Assembly: GCF_000381025.1 (NCBI RefSeq)
Contig: NZ_KB905818.1
Location: forward strand, 124,001 to 188,000
Length of the DNA stretch: 64,000 bases
DNA from: Streptomyces sulphureus DSM 40104
GTDB taxonomy: Bacteria > Actinomycetota > Actinomycetes > Streptomycetales > Streptomycetaceae
Reading direction: 5' to 3'
Part shown: positions 17,106-25,183 of the stretch, piece after piece
How positions within the stretch are numbered: the first letter of the stretch is position 1
Layout of the letters: each line of letters opens with the position of its first letter
The notes under the pieces: model-generated
Database searches by the model: none
What the model was told of the DNA's origin: nothing
What the model saw: the letters and a program-made list of their open reading frames with translations, nothing else
Translations under genes and position numbers: made by a program

Positions 17106-17957
17106 TCAAGCCTGGGCGATCTCTTGGCGCTGTCTGCCCAGCCCGTCGACCTCCAGCTCGACGACGTCACCTGCCGCAAGGTACGGAAGCTCCGCCGACC
17201 CCATCGCCACGCCCGACGGCGTGCCCGTGTTGATGACGTCGCCGGGTTCGAGAACCATGAACTGGCTCAGGTACCACACGATGTACCGAATATCGAAAAT
17301 CATGTCCGCTGTCGTGCTCTGCTGGCGCAACTCGCCGTTGACCCAGAGCCGCAGGCCGAGACTCTGCGGGTCACCGACGGCGTCCGGGGAGACGAGCCAC
17401 GGGCCGAGCGGATTGAACGTTTCGCACGACTTGCCCTTGACCCACTGCCCACCCCGTTCGAGCTGCAGCGCACGCTCGGAGACGTCGTTCGCGATGGTGT
17501 ACCCCGCGATGTGCTCGGGGGCGGAATCGGGGTCGGCGAGGTAGCGCGCGGTCCGGCCGATCACGATCGCGAGCTCGACTTCGTAGTCCGTCTTCTCGCT
17601 GCCGCGTGGGACGAGCACGGTGTCGCGGGGTCCGACGACCGTGTTGCTCGCCTTCATGAACACCACCGGCTCCTCGGGGATGGCGGCACCGCTCTCGATC
17701 GCATGTTTGCGGTAGTTCAGTCCGATACACACGACTTTGCCCGGCCGTACGATCGGCGAGCCGACGCGCAGTCCACCCAGCTCGACTTCCGGTAGTGCGC
17801 CGGCGTCGAGAGCGGCCCGTCCTCGTGCGGGCCAGTCGCCGGCCAGAAAGTCACCGGTCACATCCGTCGTCAACTCGCGCAGGTCATATGCACGCCCCTC
17901 ACTGTTCAGGGCTATCGGGAATTCGGCCCCGACCTCGCCGACTCGTGTCACTCGCAT
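17106..17957 (-). CDS. Fumarylacetoacetate hydrolase (FAH) family protein, likely diketo acid hydrolase
   Basis: 283 residues of the FAH superfamily: GKVVCIGLNYRKHAIESG and PVVFMKASNTVVGPRD at the start of the fold, the metal site SEKTDYEVELAIVIGR (three acidic ligands), YTIANDVSERALQLERGGQWVKGKSCETFNPLGPW, and the closing GDVINTGTPSGVAMG. In sugar-acid pathways relatives split 2,4-diketo-3-deoxy acids into pyruvate plus a hydroxy acid, which suits the adjacent dehydratase and dehydrogenases. Substrate is inference. ATG 17957 has GGAGG upstream. The gene is divergent from the enolase-superfamily gene, sharing the region with operator-like boxes at 18021-18055. Confidence 0.87.
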   Translation of the reverse strand: MRVTRVGEVGAEFPIALNSEGRAYDLRELTTDVTGDFLAGDWPARGRAALDAGALPEVELGGLRVGSPIVRPGKVVCIGLNYRKHAIESGAAIPEEPVVFMKASNTVVGPRDTVLVPRGSEKTDYEVELAIVIGRTARYLADPDSAPEHIAGYTIANDVSERALQLERGGQWVKGKSCETFNPLGPWLVSPDAVGDPQSLGLRLWVNGELRQQSTTADMIFDIRYIVWYLSQFMVLEPGDVINTGTPSGVAMGSAELPYLAAGDVVELEVDGLGRQRQEIAQA

Positions 17958-18020
17958 CTGTCCTCCAGGACGCCGCCATCTCGACATGTGGGCACTTGAC
18001 GACCACTACGGCTTCCACGA

Positions 18021-18055
18021 ACATACAGAACAGAACGGCGTTCTGCCATACCGAA
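18021..18055. promoter_or_regulatory. Candidate IclR operator boxes before enolase-superfamily gene
   Basis: TTCTGC-CAT-ACCGAA at 18041-18055, with a second ACAGAA half-site 20 bases upstream (18030-18035). The box resembles those at 21461-21495 and 27919-27953. A small palindrome CAGAAC-GGC-GTTCTG spans 18031-18045. Confidence 0.5.
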
Positions 18056-18066
18056 TGGAGATCTAC

Positions 18067-19251
18067 GTGTTCACCGTGAACCACACCCGGCCTGCGACGG
18101 GCGCCGGCCGGATCAGCAAGGTCGAGACGCTCAGCCTCGGCACGTCCTGGCGGGACTTCAGCTACGTCCGCATCACGACCTCCGAAGGGTTGTCGGGCGT
18201 CGGTGAGATCACCCATCCCTACCGCGGCGTCGAAACCTGTGCACTGGCGCGGGGCATGGCAGAGCGACATCTCATCGGAGCCGATCCCTTCGATACGGAG
18301 GAGATCTGGCTCCGTATGTATCAGGGCGACTTTCTCCGCGGAGGGGATGTCGGGGGCATCGTGGTGAGCGGAGTGGACCAGGCGCTCCACGACATCCAGG
18401 GCAAATACCTCGGTGTTCCCGTCTACCGACTCATCGGCGGTGCGTGCCGGGACGAGGTTCCGGTATACGCGAACGGTTGGTACACCGGGGCGCGCACCCC
18501 GGAGCGCTTCGCCGAACTGGCTCGCGAGACCGTCGCCCGGGGCTACTCCGCGCTCAAGCTCGACCCGTTCGGCGCCGGCTCGGGCGAGCTGAGCCGGTCC
18601 GAGCGCCGGCTGTCGATCGACCTCATCGCGGCTGTGCGCGAGGCGGTCGGCCCGGAGGTCGAGCTGTTCGTGGAGGGTCATGCCCGCTTCGTGGTGCACG
18701 AGGCCGTCAAGATCGCGGAGGCGCTGGAGCCCTACGACATCGGCTGGTTCGAAGAGCCGCTGCCATGGACCCACATCACGCGCTACCCGGACGTCCGCGC
18801 ACGGACGTCGATTCCGATCTCCGGGGGCGAGCACTTCCACAACCGCTACGAGTACGCGCCGTTGTTCGAGAACAACGCCGTGAACATCGTCCAGCCCGAC
18901 CTGAGCATGGTCGGCGGGTACACGGAGATGCGGAAGATCGCCGCGCTCGCCGAGATGCACTCGATGGTGGTGGCGCCGCACAACTCGAACTCCCCCTTCT
19001 GCACCACGGCCACCGTCCACGCGGCAGCAGCCACACCGAACTTCAAGATCCTGGAAACCTTCGACAGCCTCCTCGAGCCGTACGTATTCGAGGCCCTCCG
19101 CGGGTGTCTGCCGATCCGGAACGGTCGTGCGCCGCTGCCAACGGCGCCGGGGATCGGTATCGAACTCGACGACGACGTCTTCGCCGAGCACCCGCCGACC
19201 GGCGGCTTCTGGAACATGTTCGTGCCCGGGTGGGAACTGAGGAACCGCTAG
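18067..19251 (+). CDS. Mandelate racemase/muconate lactonizing enzyme family sugar-acid dehydratase
   Basis: 394 residues in the enolase superfamily. The N-terminal capping domain runs to about residue 120; the barrel contains YSALKLDPFG (catalytic Lys on strand 2), ELFVEGHARF, GWFEEPLPW and SGGEHFHNRYE (acidic metal ligands on successive strands) and VVAPHNSNSPF near the end (catalytic His region). Members dehydrate aldonic acids to 2-keto-3-deoxy acids. The exact sugar cannot be read from these motifs; the layout is closest to galactonate/arabinonate-type dehydratases. GTG 18067 is chosen because GGAG lies 6 bases upstream; ATG 18055 would remove that site. Confidence 0.85.
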   Translation: MFTVNHTRPATGAGRISKVETLSLGTSWRDFSYVRITTSEGLSGVGEITHPYRGVETCALARGMAERHLIGADPFDTEEIWLRMYQGDFLRGGDVGGIVVSGVDQALHDIQGKYLGVPVYRLIGGACRDEVPVYANGWYTGARTPERFAELARETVARGYSALKLDPFGAGSGELSRSERRLSIDLIAAVREAVGPEVELFVEGHARFVVHEAVKIAEALEPYDIGWFEEPLPWTHITRYPDVRARTSIPISGGEHFHNRYEYAPLFENNAVNIVQPDLSMVGGYTEMRKIAALAEMHSMVVAPHNSNSPFCTTATVHAAAATPNFKILETFDSLLEPYVFEALRGCLPIRNGRAPLPTAPGIGIELDDDVFAEHPPTGGFWNMFVPGWELRNR

Positions 19252-19702
19252 CCCGTCGCGTCCCACATGGTCACGCGACAGCCGGACGTCGCAGGCGGCC
19301 GGCGTGCCGCCGTCGCCGCCGCGGCCCCGATGCCACGGAGCCCGCTCGCGACAGCAGGGACGCGTGCGGATGATGCGCCGTCCGGCGGCCGGCAGTTACG
19401 GGCGGTGACTCGCTGGACCCTGCGCAGCCGCATGCGCAGCCCCGGGGAAGTCAGGACCTCATGGCCGCCGCCCTCGGGCTGCGGCCGGGATTCTCGATGC
19501 CTGGGCACACCAACTCGCTTGCCGTGCACGCTGAAAGCGTGCCTACCGACCAGGTCGTGCCGGCCCAGGACGCAGCGACAGGCGGAGGCGGCCAGTCCGC
19601 TGCGGCCGGCCGGATCGAGTCGTTGCGGTGTTCACGCCGCGCAGGACCGCTGTCGATCAGCGTCCTCCGGGCTGTGCAGCCGCATGCACCGTCCCCGAAG
19701 GG
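19252..19702. other. Convergent intergenic region without recognisable gene
   Basis: About 450 bases between the convergent enolase-superfamily and amidohydrolase genes. Open frames here are Arg/Pro-rich and match nothing I recognise. A small hairpin GCACGCT-gaa-AGCGTGC (19526-19542) may be a weak terminator. Confidence 0.45.
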
Positions 19703-20551
19703 TCAGCCGTTGCTCAGGCCCAGCAGGGAGAGGGCATCCCGGGCGATCAGGGATTCGACCTCCCCGGTGTCGACGCCGTGCAGGCCGGCGGGGCTCGGGA
19801 TGCGCGCGACCCGGCGGAGGCCGGCGACCGAGTCGTCGACGGTGGTGAACGGATAGTCGCTGCCGAACAGCAACTTGTCCCAGACGCCGTACTCCTGCAC
19901 CAGCATCAGCGCCCGCCATAGCTGGTAGGGGCGGTAGTGCAAGGCGCTGACGTCGGCGTACACGTGCGAGTGCTTGCGGATCACGGCGATGCACTCGCCC
20001 TCGTACGGATGGCCGAGGTGGGCGAGGACGAGTCGCTGTTCGGGGAAACGCCGCGCGACTCGGTCGGCGAGGACGGGCCGCGCGTACTCCAGCGGCGCTT
20101 GCGAGATGAAGGTCGTGCCGGTGTGCATGAGTACGGGCAGACCATGGTCGCTCGCGTACGTCCACAGCGGATCGAGCTCTTCGTCCCCGGGATCGAATCC
20201 GGCGTACATCGGCATCAGCTTGATCCCGCGAAGGCCGAGGTCGCGGTGGCCGCGCCGCATCTCCTCCTGCCAGCCCGGTTGGGTCGGGTCGAGCGCCATG
20301 AAGCCGATGAGCCGGTCCGAGTGCTCGGCGACGTAGGCCGCGACCGACTCGTCGTCGACCCAGAGGTCCGAGAGACGGGCCTTGCCGCCGAACACGATTG
20401 CCAGGGAGTCGGCCGGAGCGGACGCCGCGTACTGCTCCCAGCGCACCGTCAGGTCGACCTCGTCCGGGCGGGCACGGCCCGCTTGAGCGAGGAAGCCGGG
20501 CCCGAGATGGTCAGGGCAGCCGAAGAGATGACTGTGAACGTCGACGAGCAT
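19703..20551 (-). CDS. Amidohydrolase_2 family metal-dependent hydrolase (TIM-barrel)
   Basis: 282 residues beginning with the metal-binding MLVDVHSHLFG (HxH on strand 1). Further ligands are in IKLMPMYAGFDPGD, LPVLMHTGTTFISQAP, RLVLAHLGHPYEGECI and LLFGSDYPFTTVDD (strand 8 Asp). The COG2159/COG3618-like family includes decarboxylases and lactonases; in L-fucose-type pathways a member hydrolyses the aldonolactone. Here it would be a second lactonase beside SMP-30, or a side-chain hydrolase. ATG 20551 matches the start of the barrel; the ribosome site is weak (ACGGA). A 24-bp palindrome lies 15 bases upstream. Confidence 0.8.
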   Translation of the reverse strand: MLVDVHSHLFGCPDHLGPGFLAQAGRARPDEVDLTVRWEQYAASAPADSLAIVFGGKARLSDLWVDDESVAAYVAEHSDRLIGFMALDPTQPGWQEEMRRGHRDLGLRGIKLMPMYAGFDPGDEELDPLWTYASDHGLPVLMHTGTTFISQAPLEYARPVLADRVARRFPEQRLVLAHLGHPYEGECIAVIRKHSHVYADVSALHYRPYQLWRALMLVQEYGVWDKLLFGSDYPFTTVDDSVAGLRRVARIPSPAGLHGVDTGEVESLIARDALSLLGLSNG

Positions 20552-20565
20552 GATGTCCGTTCCGT

Positions 20566-20589
20566 TATGGCGAACAGCGTTTCGCCATA
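20566..20589. promoter_or_regulatory. Palindromic operator candidate upstream of amidohydrolase gene
   Basis: TATGGCGAA - cagcgt - TTCGCCATA: perfect 9-bp arms with a 6-base spacer, 15 bases before the start codon. On the minus strand it contains a divergent version (TTCGCC-ATA-ACGGAA) of the box seen in the other promoters of this island. Confidence 0.55.
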
Positions 20590-20603
20590 CAATACCAAGC
20601 TGT

Positions 20604-21386
20604 CTAGGACCAGCCAAGGCGTGCCGAGATGCGGTCGGCGTGCTTGCGTACGAGTTCGCCGAGTTCGTGGAGGCGGTCCTCGGTGACGTCCAGCTTCAGG
20701 CCGGTCACGCTGATCGCGCCCGCGCACTCCCCGCGATGGTTGCGTGCGACGGCGCCGACGCAGTAGATGCCCTCGGCGTCTTCCTCGTCGTCCACCGCGT
20801 ACCCCCGTCGGCGGACGTCGGCAAGCTGCGCGATCAACTCGTCCGGGTCGGTGATCGTTTTTCGGGTGCGCGCCGGCATGCCGGCGGAGTCGAGGAGTGC
20901 GCGTGCGGTGTCGTCGTCGAGCTCTGCCGTGACCGCCTTGCCGAGGCCGCTGCAGTGCGGCAGCTCCCGCTGGCCCATGTGCAGGTCGAACCGTACGGAC
21001 GCGGGGGCGTCCACACGTCCGACGATCACGGCGTGGCCGCGTTCGGGCTTGGCCACGCGCGAGGACAGGTGGGTCTCGTCGGTGAGTCGGCGCAGCTCGG
21101 GCAGTGCGACGTCGCGGATCGACACACGGTTGACGGCGATCTCGCCGTACCGAGCGAGTGCTAGGCCCAGGAAGTAGCGCCGTTGGGGGCCTTCGCCCTC
21201 CGAGGAGACCAAGCCGTGCGATTCCAGTGTCTGCAGGGTCGAGAAGATCGAGCTCTTGGAGCCACCGGTGACCCGTGCGACCTCCGTGACCGTCATGCCG
21301 TCGGTCGCCGTCGCAAGGTGCTCCAGTACCTGGGCCGCGCGGCTGACGCTGCGGACGTGGTAGCGCTCATCAGTTCCGTTCGTCAT
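20604..21386 (-). CDS. IclR-family transcriptional regulator of the sugar-acid island
   Basis: 260 residues. The N-terminal winged helix is RSVSRAAQVLEHLATATDGMTVTEVARVTGGSKSSIFSTLQTLESHGLV (split here over residues 10-60); the C-terminal IclR effector domain includes SSRVAKPERGHAVIVGRVDAPASVRFDLHMGQRELPHCSGLGKAV and ends GAISVTGLKLDVTEDRLHELGELV. ATG 21386 is preferred although its ribosome site is poor, so translation may start on a very short leader. The start codon lies inside an operator-like repeat (21379-21413), which implies autoregulation. Position between the two transcription units makes it the prime regulator of the island. Confidence 0.88.
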   Translation of the reverse strand: MTNGTDERYHVRSVSRAAQVLEHLATATDGMTVTEVARVTGGSKSSIFSTLQTLESHGLVSSEGEGPQRRYFLGLALARYGEIAVNRVSIRDVALPELRRLTDETHLSSRVAKPERGHAVIVGRVDAPASVRFDLHMGQRELPHCSGLGKAVTAELDDDTARALLDSAGMPARTRKTITDPDELIAQLADVRRRGYAVDDEEDAEGIYCVGAVARNHRGECAGAISVTGLKLDVTEDRLHELGELVRKHADRISARLGWS

Positions 21387-21413
21387 CACCGAACAAAGTT
21401 TGCTCGGTGATGA
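21379..21413. promoter_or_regulatory. IclR autoregulatory operator candidate overlapping its start codon
   Basis: Inverted repeat TCATCACCGA (21383-21392) / TCGGTGATGA (21404-21413) around an 11-base centre. On the minus strand TTCGGT-GAT-GACGAA (21393-21379) matches the island's 15-bp box and overlaps ATG 21386. Confidence 0.6.
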
Positions 21414-21460
21414 CGCAGAGGTCAATCGGCGTCCGCTTGACCTTGCAGCGGCTCCTGTGG

Positions 21461-21495
21461 TTCGGTTTTACCGAATAAGGTTCGGTGTCACAGAA
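21461..21495. promoter_or_regulatory. Tandem operator boxes before DHDPS-family gene
   Basis: TTCGGT-TTT-ACCGAA (21461-21475, perfect 6-bp arms) and TTCGGT-GTC-ACAGAA (21481-21495) are exactly 20 bases apart, two helical turns. They abut the GTG start, so bound regulator would block initiation. A -35-like TTGACC lies at 21437-21442. Confidence 0.65.
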
Positions 21496-21497
21496 CG

Positions 21498-22424
21498 GTG
21501 GTTACGGTGTCTTCCCCTGCTGCTCCCGATCTCCGGGGCGTTCTTCCTGTCCTCGCGACTCCTTTCGCCGAGGACATGACGGTCGACGAAGGCGCGCTGC
21601 GCGCGGAGATCGACTGGGTCTTCGAGGCGGGCGCCGACGGTGTCGTTGTCGCCATGGTCTCGGAGATTCTGCGACTGGCGGCCGATGAGCAAGCAGAGCT
21701 CGGTCGGATGGTCTGCTCGCACGTCGCCGGCCGTGGACCCGTCGTCCTGAGCGTGGGTGCGGAGAGCAGCCACGTTGCCTTGCGGCTCGCACGTCGCGCC
21801 GAGGACGACGGAGCGAGTGCCCTCATGGCGATCCCGCCTCTGACAGTGGCGTTGGACTCGCAGGAGACCGGCGCGTACTTCCGCACGCTTGCCGACGCGA
21901 CGTCGGTGCCGCTGATCGTCCAGGACGCCAGCGGGTACGTGGGGGAGCCCCTTTCCTTGGATCTGCAGGCCGACCTGCTGCGCGCGTACGGCGAGGAGCG
22001 CATTCAGTTCAAGCCCGAGGCGGTCCCGATCGGACCGCGACTGAGCATGCTGCGCGAGGCGACCGACGGACGGGCACGGGTCTTCGAGGGCAGCGGTGGA
22101 GCGGCACTCGTGGACAGCTATGCGCGGGGCGTCGTCGGGACGATGCCCGGCCCCGACCTCGTCTGGGCGATCCGTGCCCTGTGGGACGCGCTCGCGGCCG
22201 ACGACCACGAGCGGGTGCGCGCCCTCGACGAGGCGCTGAGCCCGCTCATGGCTCTGGTGACGTCGCTCGGCTCCTACGTGGCGTTCGAGAAGCATCTTCT
22301 TGTACGCCAGGGCGTCCTGCCGTCGACGCGGGTACGCGAACCGCTCGGCTTCGTGCTCGACGGCGAGACCCGGCGCCGCCTGGACGAACTGTTCGATCGA
22401 TTGAGCGAGGTGGTGCGATCATGA
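21498..22424 (+). CDS. DHDPS/N-acetylneuraminate lyase family aldolase or dehydratase
   Basis: 308 residues with the class-I aldolase barrel: RGVLPVLATPFAEDMTVD, AGADGVVVAMVSEILRLAADEQ, LSVGAESSHVALRLARRAEDDGASALMAIPP, and the Schiff-base Lys in IQFKPEAVPIG. The usual YNxP tyrosine motif is replaced by LIVQDASGYVG, so it is an atypical subgroup whose chemistry may differ from dihydrodipicolinate synthase or KDG aldolase. It probably cleaves or dehydrates a 2-keto-3-deoxy sugar acid. GTG 21498 and GTG 21507 are both possible starts; neither has a strong ribosome site. The stop overlaps the next gene's ATG (ATGA). Confidence 0.8.
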   Translation: MVTVSSPAAPDLRGVLPVLATPFAEDMTVDEGALRAEIDWVFEAGADGVVVAMVSEILRLAADEQAELGRMVCSHVAGRGPVVLSVGAESSHVALRLARRAEDDGASALMAIPPLTVALDSQETGAYFRTLADATSVPLIVQDASGYVGEPLSLDLQADLLRAYGEERIQFKPEAVPIGPRLSMLREATDGRARVFEGSGGAALVDSYARGVVGTMPGPDLVWAIRALWDALAADDHERVRALDEALSPLMALVTSLGSYVAFEKHLLVRQGVLPSTRVREPLGFVLDGETRRRLDELFDRLSEVVRS

Positions 22425-23446
22425 AGGCACTGGTGCTGCGCGAGTTCGGCACGATGGCCGTCGAGGAGATCGATGCGCCGACGCCGGGTGCGGGGGAGGT
22501 GCGGCTGCGTGTACGGCTGACCGGCATCTGCGGTTCCGACTTGCACGGCTTCACGGGCGCCAACGGGCGGCGCGTGCCGGGACAGGTGATGGGGCACGAG
22601 ACCGTCGGCGTGGTCGAGTCCGTGGGCGCCTGCGTCGACCTCCCCGTCGGGGGACCGGCCACCATCAATCCTGTGGTCGGCTGCGGCACCTGTGAGGCGT
22701 GCCGGGCGGGCACCGAGCAGTACTGCCCGACCAAACGCGTCATCGGTGTCGATGCGACGCGTACGGCGAGCTTCGCCGAGTACGTGGTGGCTCCCGCCTC
22801 GAACGTCCTCCCTCTTCCGTCCGCGATGCCGGAGGCTTACGGAGCGCTCGTCGAGCCGCTGTCCGTCGGCTATCACGCGGCAGGGCGTGGTGCGGTGGGT
22901 CCCGAGGACCGGGTCCTGGTGCTGGGTGGTGGTCCCATCGGACAGGCTGCCGCGATCGCAGCCCGGCGGCTGGGGGCCGGCCGCGTCGTCGTCAGTGAGC
23001 CGCACGAAGGGCGGCGGGGCCTGTGCCGTGCGCTCGGTGTCGACGTCGTCGATCCCGGTGCGGGGCCGGTCGGTGAACAGGTGTCCTCGCTGTTGGACGG
23101 ACCTGCGAGCGTCGCGCTCGATGCGGTCGGTGCGTCCGCGACCGTGGCCGACGCTTTCGCCTCCACCGGCCTCGGCAGTCGTGTCGTGCTCGTCGGGATG
23201 GGCATGCCGAAACTCGAGTTGGACGCGTTCTCCGTCAGCACCGGGGAACGCGCGCTGGTCGGTGCGTTCTCCTACACCTCGCGCGAGTTCGCCGAGACCG
23301 CTCAGTGGGTGGGCACCGTACCGCCTCAGCTCTCGGATCTGGTGGAGCGTGAGGTGACGGCCGACCAAGCGCCCGCGCAGTTCGCCGAGCTCGCCGCCGA
23401 CAGTGCGGTGCTGCCCCCGGGCAAGGTACTCGTCCGCTTCTCCTGA
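22421..23446 (+). CDS. Zinc-dependent medium-chain alcohol dehydrogenase
   Basis: 341 residues of the MDR family. The catalytic-zinc motif is GICGSDLH with GHETVGVVESVG; the structural-zinc lobe GCGTCEACRAGTEQYCPTKR has four cysteines; the Rossmann motif is VLVLGGGPIGQAAAIAA, with VVVSEPHEGRR suggesting NAD preference by the acidic residue. It overlaps the aldolase gene by four bases. Likely oxidises a sugar, aldonate or 2-keto-3-deoxy intermediate; in L-fucose-type routes a dehydrogenase makes the 2,4-diketo acid used by the FAH hydrolase. Confidence 0.9.
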   Translation: MKALVLREFGTMAVEEIDAPTPGAGEVRLRVRLTGICGSDLHGFTGANGRRVPGQVMGHETVGVVESVGACVDLPVGGPATINPVVGCGTCEACRAGTEQYCPTKRVIGVDATRTASFAEYVVAPASNVLPLPSAMPEAYGALVEPLSVGYHAAGRGAVGPEDRVLVLGGGPIGQAAAIAARRLGAGRVVVSEPHEGRRGLCRALGVDVVDPGAGPVGEQVSSLLDGPASVALDAVGASATVADAFASTGLGSRVVLVGMGMPKLELDAFSVSTGERALVGAFSYTSREFAETAQWVGTVPPQLSDLVEREVTADQAPAQFAELAADSAVLPPGKVLVRFS

Positions 23447-23451
23447 CACGG

Positions 23452-23505
23452 TGCCGTACGCCGGCTGGACCCGCCGATTTCGGCGGGTTCAGCCGGCGTA
23501 CGGCA
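23452..23505. terminator. Long bidirectional hairpin terminator
   Basis: Arms of 26 bases (TGCCGTACGCCGGCTG... and its complement, one G/A mismatch) around a 2-base loop. It separates the convergent dehydrogenase and SMP-30 genes and includes the last codons of SMP-30. Confidence 0.85.
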
Positions 23506-24349
23506 GGGTCGGCAGTCCCGTGATGCCCGGTCGTACGGCGAACACCGCACCAGCGGCCGGCTCCGCGCCGGTCCGCAGACCGGTGCGTGACGTGGTGACG
23601 TAAAGCGTGTCCAACTCGCGACCGCCGAACGTGCAGGCACTCACCTGGGACGCCGCGACCTCCACGACCATGTCGAGGAACCCGTCGGGCCCGTAGCGAT
23701 GCACGGCGGAGCCGCCCCACAAGGCCACCCACACACCTCCCTCGGCGTCCACGCACAACCCGTCGGGCATGCCGCTCTGTTCGGCGAACGTGACGAACGG
23801 CCGCCGCGTGTGGAGGCCCGCTTCGCTGTCGTAGTCGAAGACGTCGGTGCGCCCCGTCGCGGTGTCGTTGTAGTAGGCGTGGGTCCCACCGGGGTCGAAA
23901 CCGAGGCCGTTGGAGACCGTGACCCCGTCGAGGACGGCTCGGGGCGCGTTCTCCGCGCCGGGTGTCAGCCGGTAGAGGGACGCGGCTCCCGGTGCGGCGT
24001 CGTAGGCCATCGAGCCGCAGTAGAAGCGCCCGTCGGGGTCGCAGCCGCCGTCGTTGAACCGCACTGCCGGGTCCGTCCACACCTCTGCCAGCTCCGTGGC
24101 GTCGGAGAGGTCGTCACGGGAAGCGAGCGCGAACGAGCGCTCCAGCGCGATCACCGCGCCCCCGCCGATGCGTGGCCGCAGGGCCGCCGCCACGGTACCG
24201 ACGTGCGTACGGGACACGGACCCGTCGTCGTGCAGCGTGAGCACGTCTCCCGCCAGCATGTCGACGAAGCGCAGCCCGCCCCACGGCGCCCACCAGACCG
24301 GGCCTTCGCCGTGGTCCGCTTCGGCTGCGGTGATCTGCTCAGCTCTCAT
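23489..24349 (-). CDS. SMP-30/gluconolactonase family lactonase
   Basis: 286 residues, six-bladed beta-propeller. Family metal-site motifs are present: GEGPVWW (Glu ligand near residue 15), RFNDGGCDPDGRFYCGSM, VSNGLGFDPGG with its Asn, and MPDGLCVDAEGGVWVALWGG with the catalytic Asp. It hydrolyses aldonolactones to aldonic acids, in the cytoplasm. It is the last gene of the leftward operon symporter - Gfo/Idh - SDR - SMP-30, overlapping the SDR gene by 11 bases, and its final codons lie inside the terminator stem. Confidence 0.9.
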   Translation of the reverse strand: MRAEQITAAEADHGEGPVWWAPWGGLRFVDMLAGDVLTLHDDGSVSRTHVGTVAAALRPRIGGGAVIALERSFALASRDDLSDATELAEVWTDPAVRFNDGGCDPDGRFYCGSMAYDAAPGAASLYRLTPGAENAPRAVLDGVTVSNGLGFDPGGTHAYYNDTATGRTDVFDYDSEAGLHTRRPFVTFAEQSGMPDGLCVDAEGGVWVALWGGSAVHRYGPDGFLDMVVEVAASQVSACTFGGRELDTLYVTTSRTGLRTGAEPAAGAVFAVRPGITGLPTLPYAG

Positions 24350-25181
24350 GCGCCTCTCCTCCCGCGTCGAGGGCGTCGACGTACGGCTTCATGAACTGCA
24401 GGCGCGGGAGCTGGCTCGCGAGCACGCCTCCGTCCACGACGATGCTCTGCCCCGTCATGTAGGAGCCGGCGTCCGAAGCCACCAACAGCAGTGCACCGAC
24501 CAGCTCGTCGGGCGTACCGAAGCGGTGTTCCAGTGGGATGTGCTCGCGGTAGTACTCCTCGAAAGCGGAGCGTTGCAGTTCGAAGTCGGCGTCGATACCG
24601 GTTGCGATCACGCCGGGTGCGATGGCGTTGACGGTGATGCCGTGCTCCCCGAGCTCCAGGGCGAGGGACTGGGTGAGCTGCTCCAGCCCTGCTTTGGAGG
24701 CGTTGTACGCGACGAGCCCCGGCTCCCCGACGAGGCCGTTCTTCGAGGACAGCATGACGATCCGTCCACGTACCCGATGGTGGACCATGTGCTCGGCCGT
24801 GCGCCTGCTGAGGAGGAACGGTGCGGTGAGGTTGGCGGCCAGGGTCGCGTTCCAGTCGTCGAGCCCGACCTCGTTGAAGCGTGCCAGCCGGGCGATGCCT
24901 GCGCAGTTGACGAGGATGTCGACTCTTCCGGCTTCCTCCCAGACCGTGTCGACGAATCCGGTCAGCTCGTCGAGGTCGGCAAGGTCCTGCTCGCACACCC
25001 AGGCGCGGCGGCCGGTCGCCCGGATCTCTTCGGCCAGACCGGCCAGTCCTCGGGCATCGGGACGGTCACTCAACACGACGTCGGCACCGGCCTCCGCGAG
25101 ACCGAGCGCGAGCACGCTGCCGATGCCGCCGGCTGCTCCGGTCACGAGGCTCGTCTTCCCGGACAGATCGAAGGAGTTCAT
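24339..25181 (-). CDS. SDR-family sugar/aldonate dehydrogenase
   Basis: 280 residues of the classical short-chain dehydrogenase type: cofactor motif TGAAGGIG (residues about 14-21) with a DRPD acidic end of strand 2 indicating NAD, NCAG, the catalytic Ser in IVMLSSKNG, YNASKAG, and IAPGVIATGI. It could oxidise the sugar at C1 to the lactone or act on a later intermediate. ATG 25181 follows the Gfo/Idh stop by two bases, so translation is coupled. Confidence 0.9.
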   Translation of the reverse strand: MNSFDLSGKTSLVTGAAGGIGSVLALGLAEAGADVVLSDRPDARGLAGLAEEIRATGRRAWVCEQDLADLDELTGFVDTVWEEAGRVDILVNCAGIARLARFNEVGLDDWNATLAANLTAPFLLSRRTAEHMVHHRVRGRIVMLSSKNGLVGEPGLVAYNASKAGLEQLTQSLALELGEHGITVNAIAPGVIATGIDADFELQRSAFEEYYREHIPLEHRFGTPDELVGALLLVASDAGSYMTGQSIVVDGGVLASQLPRLQFMKPYVDALDAGGEAHES

Positions 25182-25183
25182 GG

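Noticed and set aside
16724-17179. Possible minus-strand gene between lysozyme and FAH genes
   Set aside because: Overlaps the FAH coding end and the terminator hairpin, has no ribosome site, and is Arg/Pro-rich.
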